Of a stretch of DNA of 64,000 bases, positions 1 to 10,370 are shown one piece after another. The position numbers and the translations under genes are program-made. Origin of the DNA: Aurantiochytrium sp. KH105 (Eukaryota; Sar; Bigyra; Thraustochytrida; Thraustochytriidae); the NCBI GenBank assembly GCA_003116975.1, contig BGKB01000003.1, positions 496,001-560,000 on the forward strand, written 5' to 3'. The stretch's first letter is position 1, and each line of letters begins with the position of its first letter. The notes beneath the pieces are model-generated. The model was not told the origin of the DNA, did no database searches, and saw only the letters and a list, made by a program, of their open reading frames with translations.

Positions 1-1537
1 ACGAAGCCCGTGGGGGGGAAGCGACCGCATCAGACTTGGCGGAATACGGAACGGTAGCAGAGCCCAGCTTGTGTCCCCTTCGAAGGGTGACGGGGCCGCA
101 CAGTTGGAAGAAGGGGGAGCGCGGCCCTGAGGAGAGAAGTTTGAGTACAGCGACATGGACCTCGCCCAAAGGGGCCGTAAACATTTGGGCATAGGTCTCG
201 AGCGTGAACGTGAAGAAGGACAGAATATTCTGCACATCAGCATCCATCAAGGCTTCGCAACGTGCCAAAAGTGTGTCCACACTTGCGCGCACGAGGTAGG
301 CCGTTGATATAGCTTCCCGCCGGGCATCTTCGCCCTCGTCCAGAATGCTAGCGTCTTCGCCCTCATTGCCTTTGTCCTCGTCCGCGCCATCAGCGTCGCT
401 GCGTTGAGCCTGGCCCTCGGTTTTGCTCTCGCCAGCGTCTCTTGCACGTGCTTGCTCTTGCGCAGTGTCTTTCGATTTGGCGAGGCGAAGGTGAAATCGT
501 AACAAGAATCTCATCCTTTCCCGGAGACCGTCGAAGGCGTTTTGACTGATCGGCGACTCCTTGAGGGCCTGAATGATGGGATCGACAAATTTGCCGTCAG
601 TACTGGGATGCGTGGACCCGACAGAGCTGGAGCGAGAGATCATTCCTGAGCCAGCGGGGTTTTCATTGAAAAAGTTTCCGGTAAAGTCTTGCAAGGACGC
701 GGGTGAAGCGTCTTGTTGTGCGGGGGTGCCCACAGAATCGACTCCTGCAACGGAGAGGTTATCCTCCACATCGGTGCCGCCCCCGCTCCCATCGGCATTG
801 GCGTGCTGGTCCTCGAAATCACTGCCTGACAGAGGCCTGACATTCGCACCAGTATCCATGGCGGTTTGATCCTGCCGTCGAGCTCGACTTACTCCTGCGC
901 TACGACCTGCCATGGCCCTCGTTCTTGAAGCTATTGCAATACCATTTTTCAAAAGATCCTGCATTTGTTCGGCATCGTCAATGTCGTCCTGCAACTCTTC
1001 ATCATCTTCAACTTCATCCTCCTCCTCATCATCATCGTCTTCTTCTTCTTCTTCTTCCTCCTCATCTGCATCACTCGCTTTCATGGCCTCGTTGACATTA
1101 GCATCACGAGTATTGCTGGCCTGAGATAGGGTCCTGGGTATTTTGTCGCTGTATTCTCGTGGCGTGTCGACGTCCATGGCAGAACGAGCCTTCTTCTTCT
1201 TCGTCTGTTCCGCGTCGGAGCCCAAGTCGGGGGCTTCCAGCTCGCGGTGGTTGGGATTGGCTACGACGCCATCTTTGGCGGCCTCCGGCACGAGCTCCGG
1301 GCCGCGCAGATCTCGCGAGCCGTCGCCCCGCGGGCGCGCCTCGTTGGGGTCCGTCGCAGCCTCGCTCGCGCCGGGTTCTGCCGCGCCAGGGCCCGCGCGC
1401 GCGGCGTCGGCGCCCGCCGCGCGGGCGATGGTTGCGTCTCCGCCGCGCGGCGCATCATGCCCCGCCCGCTCCGCACGATGCCCCGGCTGCTGCGGCGGCC
1501 TCGCCTCGGCGCGGCCCTCATCCTCCCCGCCGGCCAT
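1..1537 (-). CDS. Acidic low-complexity protein, 3' part cut by window edge
   Basis: The minus strand is open from the left edge of the window up to a stop near 1748. The first in-frame ATG is at 1537 (begins MAGGEDEGRAEAR), giving at least 512 codons with no stop before the edge. I do not recognise the family. Residues about 1-110 are Ala/Gly/Arg/Pro-rich. A Lys cluster (KKKKAR) lies near residue 115 and a long Glu/Asp tract at about 153-190 (nt 970-1080). A Ser/Asp/Gly-rich linker follows. The last 150 visible residues look more globular, with hydrophobic helices such as LLRFHLRLA and SFFTFTLETYAQMF. A basic patch next to an acidic tract is common in nuclear or chromatin proteins, but that is inference. 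The gene is easy to miss because it has no stop codon inside the window. Confidence 0.6.
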   Translation of the reverse strand, partial: MAGGEDEGRAEARPPQQPGHRAERAGHDAPRGGDATIARAAGADAARAGPGAAEPGASEAATDPNEARPRGDGSRDLRGPELVPEAAKDGVVANPNHRELEAPDLGSDAEQTKKKKARSAMDVDTPREYSDKIPRTLSQASNTRDANVNEAMKASDADEEEEEEEEDDDDEEEDEVEDDEELQDDIDDAEQMQDLLKNGIAIASRTRAMAGRSAGVSRARRQDQTAMDTGANVRPLSGSDFEDQHANADGSGGGTDVEDNLSVAGVDSVGTPAQQDASPASLQDFTGNFFNENPAGSGMISRSSSVGSTHPSTDGKFVDPIIQALKESPISQNAFDGLRERMRFLLRFHLRLAKSKDTAQEQARARDAGESKTEGQAQRSDADGADEDKGNEGEDASILDEGEDARREAISTAYLVRASVDTLLARCEALMDADVQNILSFFTFTLETYAQMFTAPLGEVHVAVLKLLSSGPRSPFFQLCGPVTLRRGHKLGSATVPYSAKSDAVASPPRAS

Positions 1538-2028
1538 CCGCGCTGCGCCGCGGGCTCTCGCTGCCGCGCGCAGTCCGCTCCGCGCGCTCCCTCGCGCTCT
1601 CCGGGCCGCGCTCGGGATTCTCGACTGCTCGCTTGCATTCGAGAGCTCGATCCGCCGCGTCGCGCGAGGCGCGCTTCCGAGTGCCACGCGCCGCGCGCAA
1701 GTGGAGAATGGCCTCCGCGCAAGTGCGCATCCGCTCGCGCAAGTCGGCTATCGGGCCGGCGGGCGGGAGCAAACACGAGTGAACATCATTTTGTTGGTAG
1801 TATTATTTTGGCGGCATGGCACCGACGGGCGGGAAAAGGGAAAGGAAAGGGAAAGGGAAGGAATGAGTTGAGAGCGCCTTGAGCTCGCTGGTCACGAGGT
1901 GCGAGGGCTTGCAGCAGCAGCAGCAGTTGCTGTAGCATGCTGCAGCTGCAGCTAGCCAGGCGCGGAGGAAGGGAGAAGAAAGACACATGAATTGGGGGTG
2001 GATGCGCGCTTGCGCTTGCGCTTGCGAG
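1538..2028. other. Intergenic, no gene seen
   Basis: This spacer lies between the start of the left-edge minus-strand gene and the stop of the next minus-strand gene. It is GC-rich up to about 1780. It then has a purine-rich (GGGAAA)-like run at 1831-1860 and a CAG/CTGCAG-rich patch at 1912-1955. Several short overlapping frames exist, but none has coding character. Confidence 0.5.
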
Positions 2029-2168
2029 CTAGGGGCTCTTAGCCGAAGCGGGAGCAGAGCTTGACGAGGACTGCTGTGGCTCTTGCTTCACGGTCACAGA
2101 AGAGGGACGGGAAGGAGAAGGAGAGGTTTTCTTAGCATCGCCTTGAGCGTTCTCCTGCTTTGTTGGGA

Positions 2169-2209
<41 letters not shown>

Positions 2210-3537
2210 GACAAAAGCTGATATTGAGAAACGTGCTTTTCCCAATAACCCTGACCGCGAAAGCCGTAGACTCCAACCTGAACAGGACGACCATTGGGCA
2301 AGGTCCTCTCGAGGAAGCATGGCCAAATAGCACTTCGTCGCACGTTGCGAAGAATGTCTGATTCCACGGCGGGGGGAAATGGCTTGCGGCCGTCCAAGCC
2401 CGTGACGTGCGCAAGAACAGCGCGGCGGAAGGACTCGTAAGGGTTCTTGAGGGACGAAAGGCGTGTGGCGAGCCACTCCTCGAAGCAGGGCTTGGAGAAA
2501 ACCCCCGAAGCGTTGGCGGTGTTGCGAACCTCGTCAAAGAGAACATGGCGCATAAATATCTGGTAGGCGAGCCCTCCCTGGGCCGCGGACAGGTCCGACG
2601 TAGAACGTCCCTCGAGAGGCGGTAGTGGTGGTGGGGGTGGTGCAAGTACTCTTCGTGGCTCTGACTTAACGCGTTTTGGTGCGGAATAGGTCGGTGTCGA
2701 AGTAAGTCCGCGCTCGGTCGCGCCATGAGCAAGGTCAGCCTCCAACGAGGCGGATACGGAGGACGCGGAGGACGAGGAATGAGAAGAGGGCTGCACGGTC
2801 GTGACCGGAGGCGCAGGTGCAGGCATTGCGGCAGGCGAAGTGAGCTCTGAAGAAGACAATACTTCATGGTGACGCATGAAGTGCTCTTCGGGCGCTTGCT
2901 GCTGTTCAGCATATTCATTTGTGCTGAACACAGATGCGGCAAAGGCCCAAAAATTGCTCTCGGCGTCTGTGGCGGGGCGTGAAGGCGCATGGGTTGCGTT
3001 GGGTGGAATATACAAGGTTGGATCAAAACTTGATCCGAGCGTGAGCGGGGCACCATCAAAGCATCCGAGAGCCGAAAAGGTAGACCCCCTTCTCGATGCA
3101 GAGGAGCCTGATCGATGCGGAACGTCGTTGTGGTGGTCCGCGGGCCACTCTTGACTCACCGTTGAGATTGAAGCGTCGATGTGCTCGTGGCTGAAGCCCA
3201 TAATATCAAAGACAGAAGGACGACGAGAGGCAGCTTGAGCCGATGATGCAGATGCAGACGTTGACGATGACGAGGAGGACGAGGAGGACGACGAGGAGGA
3301 TGAGGATGAGGAAGAAGAGGAGGAGAAAGGGGCATATGATGTGGGTGCGTGCGTACGTTGAAATGGGTTCCGCTCGTCGTGCAGACGTTGCTCTGACTCA
3401 TGCAAGGTGTACATGGCATCCCATGGCGTTTGTTGGTGTTCGTCGAGGCGAGCACGTTTGTAGTGATGAGGGGCATCGAAAGGTTGATCGAGGCCATGCG
3501 GAGTAGGCATGGCACGCTTCGCAAAAGCAGCCGCCAT
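2029..3537 (-). CDS. Poly-Q/poly-S nuclear-type protein, unknown family
   Basis: 502 codons from ATG at 3537 (MAAAFAKRAMPTP). The frame stays open upstream to about 4006, through a CAA run, but without another ATG. A non-AUG start or an upstream exon is therefore possible. Most of the protein is low complexity: a Ser tract of about 21 residues (nt 3255-3315), Pro runs, and a 13-residue Gln tract near the C terminus encoded by pure CAG. Between the low-complexity parts, at about nt 2215-2560, sits a globular stretch rich in Phe, Trp and Arg (FMRHVLFDEVRN, NVRRSAIWPCFLERTLPNG, GVYGFRGQGYWEKHV). It may be a lineage-specific domain. Two matches to the SUMO consensus psi-K-x-E are present (VKSE, VKQE). 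The composition resembles transcriptional regulators; I cannot name a function. Confidence 0.65.
2170..2208. repeat. (CTG/CAG)13 microsatellite coding poly-Gln
   Basis: An uninterrupted run of 13 CTG units on the plus strand, read as CAG (Gln) in the minus-strand gene. Pure trinucleotide runs of this length are prone to slippage, so length differences between strains would be expected. Confidence 0.9.
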
Positions 3538-4320
3538 TGCTGCTTGTTGTTGTTGTTGTTGTTGTTGAAGAAGAAGCGCGTTTGCCTCCGTTTGCACGTG
3601 CGAGCTGGCGTGCGCGTTGCCGCGCGAGCTGGGGCGTTCGTCGTCAGCGCCAGCGCCGGCCGCTCGAGGAGGTTCTTGCTGATTTTGCGTCTTGTGTGAA
3701 TCTTGTTCGCTGCTTGGGCTTGTGCTGGTGCTGGTGGCGCTGGGATCTGGGCGGCTGCCCCGGGGCGGGGAACGGCCCGCGCCGCGAGAACTTATAGTTG
3801 CCTTGTCGTTGTCTCCACGCGGAGAGCCTGGCGTGTGCTTCGCTCGATGCGCTTTGGCTTTTGCATGTGCGGCCCGTCCGCGTGGTTGCCGGGATGCCCG
3901 CGGCGGGATGACGACCGCCTTTGGGTGTTTGCCGACAGCGGCAGAGCTGCGGAGCGCGGGCCTTTGGGCGATTCCCCGTTTGTGTGTTTGTTTGTTCGGG
4001 TCTCGTTAGTTTGCTTCTCCCTCGCACGCAGTGCAGTGCGCGATGCGGCGCACTATTCCAAATGCGAACGCGGACGGTATCTCGCTTGGCTCCGACCTCA
4101 CTTGTGGCGCTCGGTTATCGCTCACCAGCTGCGGTCGCGGGCGATTTTCCTCGTCTTCTTCTCCTGGTCGACGGATGGGTGGGTGGGTCCTTGTTGCGCG
4201 CGCGAAGAGGTTCTACGTGCCTCCGAGCTGGCGCTGGCGCTCGCAGTGGGCCTGACGTGTCTCTCTGTTCGCCTGCCTGTCCGTCTGCTGCGTCGTCTGC
4301 GTCTCACTGGCAGTGTCTGG

Positions 4321-4345
4321 CTTGGCTTGGCTTGGCTTGGCTTGG
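4321..4345. repeat. (CTTGG)5 tandem repeat
   Basis: Five CTTGG units in tandem. A second, slightly shorter copy of the same array lies at 4501-4521, 160 bp downstream, so the repeat is local and recurrent. Confidence 0.9.
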
Positions 4346-4500
4346 CAAGTATTGGCAGTCTGCGTCTTGGGTCCAGCGCGTCTCGCGAGCTGGCAACGTC
4401 TGCGAAGTTGCTGCGCCGCGCTGTGCCTTTTTCTGCTGCTCCTCCTCGTCCGTCCGTCTACCAAGAGTCGAGCACTTGGGTGCTGGGCGTCCGCGCTGGG

Positions 4501-4521
4501 CTTGGCTTGGCTTGGCTTGGC
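4501..4521. repeat. (CTTGG)4 tandem repeat, second array
   Basis: Four CTTGG units matching the array at 4321-4345. The sequence between the arrays is not itself a copy, which suggests independent slippage on a CTTGG-rich background. Confidence 0.85.
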
Positions 4522-4799
4522 CTTTCTTATCTGTCTTGGCCTCGCTCTCGCGCTTGGCCTCGGATACAGATAGACGAGGCCTTGCTGGCCGGTTTGTTGC
4601 TTGGGGCAGCGCGGAGAGGAAGACTCGGTGCTTCGCGTTTCGCGCTTTCTTCCCGCCCGCCCGCCCGCCCGCTGCGCTTCCAGCTCCGCCTCCGCTCCGC
4701 TGCTCTGCTCTGCTATGCTCTTGCTCAATCCGCTCCGCTCCGCGCGCGGCTGCAGCTCGAGGACGAAGCGCTTCTGCGGAGCCCCCGCGCGCGACTACG

Positions 4800-4926
4800 T
4801 CTTCCCTCTTTTTCATTCCTGTTCTTTCCTCTTTACACTTTTTTTCTCTGTTTTTCTCTGTTTTTCTCTGTTTTTCACTGTTTTTTCAATCTTTTCATTT
4901 TTTCTTTTTTTTTTTCGTTCGTTCAG
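4800..4926. repeat. Long polypyrimidine tract with 10-bp repeats
   Basis: About 127 nt, almost entirely C and T on the plus strand, including four near-perfect TTTTTCTCTG units (4841-4880). The tract ends in CAG. It resembles an exaggerated splice-acceptor tract or a nucleosome-excluding poly(dT) region. No coding exon is evident immediately downstream. Confidence 0.85.
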
Positions 4927-4990
4927 ATCCGCTCCGGTGGGCGCCGCGAGCGGCCCTGGGGCTGCCAGCCGTTTATCTCAGCCGGGCTCG

Positions 4991-5054
4991 CTGGTCCTGG
5001 TCCTGTTCCTCATACTGGTCTTGGTGCTGGTCCTGGTCCTGGTCCTGGTGCTGG
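4991..5054. repeat. TCCTGG/TGCTGG 6-bp imperfect repeat
   Basis: About ten imperfect hexamer units (TCCTGG, TGCTGG, TCTTGG) in tandem. They create spurious Leu/Val-rich open frames on plus and Gln/Asp-rich ones on minus. Confidence 0.85.
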
Positions 5055-5144
5055 CAGAGAGAGACTAGTAAACCGACGACCAGCTGGCTGCCTGGCTGCC
5101 TTGCTGCCTCGCTGAAAACAAGCAAACACAGACGGCAAAGTGAA

Positions 5145-5205
5145 TAAACAAACAAACCAACCAACAAACAAACAAGCAAACGAATCGATTGATCGATCGA
5201 TCGAA
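5145..5205. repeat. AAAC array followed by GATC array
   Basis: Tandem AAAC and AACC units at 5145-5180 run directly into GATC units at 5183-5205. The plus strand switches here from pyrimidine-rich (4.3-5.05 kb) to A/C-rich, so strand composition flips within about 100 bp. Confidence 0.8.
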
Positions 5206-5859
5206 CGGGCGAACGTAAAGGCAACCGCCGCTCGCCAGCCAGCCAGGTCGGTTGCTCTCTGACCAAAGAACGACCCTCCCCCACTTCATCGCATCCCAGC
5301 TTTCTCCTGTTCCGCGACTTCCTCACGCCAAGGCCAGGGCCGGCCACCGAACTGGAGCTGCTGCTCAGGCTACTACTGCTGCTGCTGCTGCTGCTGGCAA
5401 GTGGCAAGTGGCAAGTGGCTCGCCCAAAGTGGCGGCTCGAAGCGGCTCGAATCAGCCTCTCTTGACTCAAGGTGACCGACAGGCAGCCAGAGACTGTCTG
5501 TTTGTTTGTTTATTTGAACGACCCATGATTTCTAGAGGGAGTGGGGGAAGATGAAAAGAAAGGTGTGCGCCTGGCAGCCGGCGCGCTGCGGGGGAAAGGG
5601 GAGGGGGGAAGAAGAAATGCGGGGGGAAAGGGGGGGGTGGGCGAGCGGAGCACGTGCAGCGTGCGATCAGGATCATTCGGTTGTTTCTGGCCGCCTCGCC
5701 TTGAGATGCCGCTCGGATCGCACCGGACGCCGCCAGCAGCGCGGCGTTCTTGCCCGCCGGCCCGCCACTCAGCCACCGTCACGTGAGGTGCGAAGCATCT
5801 CAACTTGCGCCAGAACTTTGCTCGCCTCTCGATACAACCCGCCGCTCGCTCGCAGACGC

Positions 5860-5931
5860 AGCCAGCCAAGCCAGCCAGCCAGCCAAGCCAGCCAGCCAAG
5901 CCAGCCAGCCAGCCAGCCAAGCCAGCCAGCT
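5860..5931. repeat. AGCC tandem array (72 bp)
   Basis: AGCC units interrupted regularly by an extra A, giving CCAGCCAAGCCAGC-type higher-order units. This is the longest simple repeat in the gene-poor block. Translated, it gives SQPAK-type peptides, which explains the spurious frames there. Confidence 0.9.
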
Positions 5932-6487
5932 CGGGACACAGGGCGGCGGACGCGAGGCCTCGCCTCGCTCGCCTTCGGGCGTCCGTCACGCCATGCCGCC
6001 GGCCGCCCTGCCGCTGCTGCATCAGTCGTGTCGTCTTCCTCGCCGGGACGGACGTCGCGCCTCTTCGCTTCTCTCCTCTTTTTCCCCTCTTTTTCCTTTC
6101 AAGTCTCCTCCACACTCCTCTTCTCTCCTCTCTCCTGCTCTTCTTCCCTTTTCTCCGCGCTTCTCCCCCACTAGTGCCGGCGCAGCGCGTGCACGCACAG
6201 TGGACGGCTGTGGGGCGTAGGTTAGTTCGTTAGTGCGGCCTCCTCCCACGGCGCACCGCACGCAAGTCACTCTTCTCAGACAGGCAAGCAAGCACAGCAA
6301 ACCAAGCCACGCAGGGCGCGCTGGCTCGGCGCGGCTCGGCTCGGCTCGGCTCGCAGCGCCGACCAGCCGCCTCCCTCCTTCTTCGTTGGTCGTGTGTATG
6401 TTCGGGAGCTTTTGCTTGCTTCGCGTGCTTGCTTGCTTCCATGCTTGTTTAGCTCCAAGTCGCGCACTTCAGAACTGGCTCATGCCG

Positions 6488-6489
<2 letters not shown>

Positions 6490-6518
<29 letters not shown>
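6490..6518. repeat. (TC)14 dinucleotide repeat
   Basis: A pure TC run of about 29 nt, with no associated gene feature recognised. Confidence 0.9.
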
Positions 6519-6521
<3 letters not shown>

Positions 6522-7073
6522 TCGACGAACCAGCCCGACGAGCTCGCCTCGCTGCTCGGCTTCGCGGCTGCGCAGCTCCGGGACTTCGCAGGGCGCTGCG
6601 GCCGGAGCTGGCGGGGCCGTCCATGCCCGCGCGTCAGCCAGAGCCTCGCTGGCCCCGCTCGCAGCGCCCGCAACTCAAGTCTAAGCGAGCAAGACTCGAC
6701 ACGGCTCATGCTCATGGCCACCGCCACCGGCCCCGCCCTGTCGGCACACTCTGGCCGCCGCGCCGGGCTGAAGCCGGACCTCGCGAGGGTGCGTGCGCGC
6801 ACGCGCAGTGTGCTTCTCGAGTCCGGCTTCTCGCGGGGCGGAGCGAAGCGGAGCAGTGCAGAGCAGCACGCACGAAGTCGAGTCAGGAGGAGCCGCGACC
6901 TGGCGCCGCCTACTTGACTCTCCAAGCAAGCAGCCTGCAGCTAGCTAGTTGGAGACGCCGCCGCGGGCGCCGCTGTGGACGCCGCCGTGGACGCCGTCAT
7001 GGACGCCTAGGACTCCGTCCGCCGCTGGCTGGTCGTTGCGGGGTGCTTCGAGCTCGCGAAGGCGACGCCATGA

Positions 7074-7130
7074 TGAGACGAGACGAGACCAGACGAGACG
7101 AGACCAGATCAGACGAGCCGCGAGACGAGC
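7074..7130. repeat. GACGA pentamer repeat
   Basis: Imperfect tandem GACGA/GACCA units over about 57 nt, purine-rich on the plus strand. Confidence 0.8.
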
Positions 7131-8301
7131 CCGACCAAAAAAACTGTCAAGACCCATCCTGCACAAGACTAGTACCCTGGCGGCTGGCAGGTTAGTAGCC
7201 GATTTTCGCATCACTCAACCACGATCATTCCTTGTTTTCAGCCACCAGCCCGGGAGGACAGCATGGATCGATCGTCAATTCAACGCTCGATCCTTAGTCG
7301 ATCGACAAGACCCTCTCACTCACATCAGCCAGGCCGCAAGCAAGCAAGACTCTACTTTTCGCGCTTGCCTGCTGGGTCCATCCTCGCAAGTTTTTGCCTT
7401 CCCGTTCTTCGCGAACCCGTTCCCGAGGACGGAAAATTAGAAAAGGGGCCCGAGGGTTGGACTAGCCTCGCCTATCCTAGCATAGTCTAGCCTGGCCTGG
7501 TCGGGGCCGGTGCTGTGTTTCTCGCTCGCCTCTTCTACAGATATACCATCCATGCACAAACCACTGCCACAAACACTCCAAGCGAAGTGCGTAATCACGG
7601 CCAGCCCTCCTCCTCAACCTGCTGGCTGAACAACCAAGCGATGACTACGATCGATCTTTGGCTCTGTCAATCAATCATTCGTTCTTCCGTGCGTTCGTTC
7701 TCCGCCAGCCGGTCACGACTTGTGCAGCCGCTTGCCATGCTTGGTGGCTGGCTCACTCACTGGCTGATCGCCGATCGAAGCTATACCAGAACATCACATC
7801 GGCCTTGCAGCTTGAGTGTCACAGTGACGACTCCTCAGCTGGCCGCCGCCTCCATTCTCGTTGTGCACGCCTGCTTGCTTGCCACCATGGCCAGTCATGG
7901 CCAGCTGCCGCTCCTCTGCGAGGCAGAACCAAGGAAAAACGAGTCGAGGCCTCGGTCGCCCGCCGTGATGTCGCGATCATCAGCGATCTTCCCGATCGCG
8001 CGAACCGCACGGGCACCCACCCACCTTGAGGCAGGCGAAGATGATGGTCGGCTCCTGCACAAACGCATCGCCCGAGCGATCAACTGCCATCGCCCGCGAT
8101 TGACTGACTGGCGACTGGCGGGTCGATTCATCGATCTATCCATCGATCGTATGAACCATGGCCAATCAAGGCAAGTGAAATTTTCCGCCCTTGCGTCCTC
8201 CTCCCCCTTGCGCCCGTTTTACGAACCGTAGAACGTCCGTCATCTCCTGGCAAGGCAAATCATTGTGTCCCGCCTCGGCAGCGTGGTCGGTGTGGCGACA
8301 G

Positions 8302-8338
8302 CCTAGCCTGCAGCTGCAGCAGGCAGCTGCAGGCTAGG
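8302..8338. repeat. Perfect 16-bp inverted repeat with 5-nt loop
   Basis: The left arm (8302-8317, CCTAGCCTGCAGCTGC) is the exact reverse complement of the right arm (8323-8338). They are separated by AGCAG. The arms contain nested PstI (CTGCAG) and PvuII (CAGCTG) palindromes. No T-run follows, so it is not a typical Pol III or bacterial-type terminator. Confidence 0.9.
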
Positions 8339-8490
8339 ACGCCAAGCTGAGCTCGTACCAACTGCTTGGTCGCCAGCCCGCCAGGCAGGTGGCACGGCTC
8401 GTCGGTCAGCCCAGGAGAAACGGCCGCGCGATCCGTCGCCGTGGCAGAACAGAAAAATCCGTCGCGTCGCGTCGCGTCGTGCCGGCCGTC

Positions 8491-8528
8491 AAAGAAAAGA
8501 AAGAAAGAAAGAAAGAAAGAAAGAAAAG
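8491..8528. repeat. (AAAG)n tetranucleotide repeat
   Basis: About nine GAAA units in tandem on the plus strand, forming a pure purine tract. Confidence 0.9.
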
Positions 8529-9516
8529 CGTGAAGCAGGGCCGCTGGCTCTTCCGGCTGCTAACCACCGCGCTGTAGCTGACTTTGTCCCGAGTTGCGGG
8601 TGTGCACCCACAGCTGCGGCGGCTTCCTCGCGGCCGAGTCCGGGCCGCGGAGGCTCCCGGGGCGCCGCAGCCCTTGCTGCGAACGTGCTGCCGCGGCCGC
8701 CCTCGCTGCTTGTCACTCCCCTGCAGCTGCAGAGTCCGAGCCCTGCGTGCTTTTGGCCGCCATGCACAGGACCGCCTGACAGATGGATTTATACATAGAT
8801 GCTGATGATCGAACACTATTGATGTGGATGAATGAAGGAAGCTCGTCGAGTCCAGACCAGAACCGATCGACCAACCATGCAACTGACACTGCCAAGACCA
8901 TCCGACTCGGCTCGACTTCATTGGCCGACGTGGTTGCGGCTCGCACGCGCGAGCAAGCCAGCGCACGACGGTCGGAGCAAGCTCGGTAGCGGCAGCGGCA
9001 GTGGCACGCCTCTGCGACCAGACAGCTGAGACACCGCGCCCGTGGCCACAGTGCGTGACCGCCGGTGCTGCGCCGGGCCTCTCAAGCGATCAAATCCCTG
9101 ACGGATGTTACCCACGAGCGAAAACGAACGAATAAATGATCCACCTCTGCGACTGCGCGATGATCTCTGCTAGGCAAATGAAAGCAGAGTGAGTGACCGC
9201 CAGAGGTCACGGCTTGGCTGTCTCTACTGACACAGTAACTTGAGGCGCGAAACTGGCTCGCGGCGTGGCGACTCGCGGTCGCTCACGCGTGCAAGCTGGG
9301 CCTCGCCGCCAATAAAGAATTCACAGTCAGGGTCGCGCAGCCCACCAGCACGGTGTGCTGCGGACCATCGCAATCAGCTGCTGATGCCGCCACGATAACT
9401 ACGCCTTGCTGCTTTTCTACATGGTAGCCAATGGCTGGCGGTCGCGGGGTGCGTACGTGCGGGCGGTTGAGCGGAATTTTCCAGCGCTGCCGAGACGCAA
9501 AGTAAGTCACACTTGT

Positions 9517-9540
9517 CGCGCGCGCGCGCGCGCGCGCGCG
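9517..9540. repeat. (CG)12 alternating tract
   Basis: Twelve uninterrupted CG dinucleotides. Alternating CG is the classical Z-DNA-forming sequence. Its persistence suggests that CpG is not depleted by methylation-driven decay here. Confidence 0.9.
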
Positions 9541-10269
9541 AGGGGACGCTGGAAAATTCGATCAACCAAACGAGCCCTGCAAACGACAAAGCGAGGATCG
9601 TCGTGTCTCGTGATGAGAAAGATTCTAAGGACTCGACCTGCTTGTCCTCAGACTGCCTTGGCCTCTTCGCGCGGTTCAGAATTGGCGGTCCCGACTGTGA
9701 GCTTGCGTTCTCATTGTCTTTCTTCCTACTCTGAAAAGTCTCGAACAAGCCAGGCCACAGCACAGACAAGCGAGCGAGCAAACGTAAACGAGCAAGTAAA
9801 ATCTTGAGTGCCGCCAGCCACCTGGCTGACAGTTTGGTGGATCTACGCTGGACATCCCAGCACGGCGTTTTGCAGAAGCTCGCGGTGGTGGCTGCGTGAA
9901 GCTTTCCATCGGCCACATCACGATACATACGACGCGACTGCAACGTGCAAAAATGCTTGATGAGGAGCAAAGGTGATGCTTTTTACGGCGCCTTGGCTTG
10001 GCAACTCGCGCCACGTCAAGTGAGAGGAGATACTAAATAAGTTTAGGGGAGAGACAGAGGACCTAACGGAGGAGATGCGCGACAATGGACGGAGAGATGT
10101 GCAATTCGCTGCAACGCCGTACTACAATTCAAGAGAGTGATGCAGCTCGCCAGCTGATCTGATGAGATCGAAAGGTTTCCGACAATCTTGCGCAAACAAG
10201 AAATATCAGAGACAGAGACTCGACATCACATAGGTGCTTGCCAACCGCCTCTGCACGGTCTGGCTTGGC

Positions 10270-10370
10270 AAAAAGCAGACTTTGACAAATCGACCTTTGG
10301 TAAATCAGCGTTCGGCGAATCAGCCTTTGGCAAATTAGCCTTTGGAAAATCAGCCAATGGCGCATCGCCT
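10270..10370 (+). repeat. 15-bp minisatellite; would encode AFGKS-type pentapeptides
   Basis: About six imperfect 15-bp units of the form TTTGGCAAATCAGCC. In the plus frame they read FDKST, FGKSA, FGESA, FGKLA, FGKSA, NGASP, which resembles a pentapeptide-repeat pattern. The surrounding open frame (10188-10412) lacks an ATG start, so a gene fragment or a plain minisatellite are both possible. Confidence 0.6.

Noticed and set aside
3703..5147. 470- and 408-codon overlapping plus-strand frames
   Set aside because: Both translate CTTGG, TTTTTCTCTG and TCCTGG repeats into low-complexity peptides, overlap in different frames and have no recognisable domain.
6233..7195. 320-codon plus-strand frame
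   Set aside because: Arg/Ala/Ser-rich with repeat-derived runs (LSLSLSLS, DETRRDETR). No domain, and equally long contradictory frames on minus.
7515..8231. 238-codon plus-strand frame
   Set aside because: No motif; composition equals that of the non-coding block around it.
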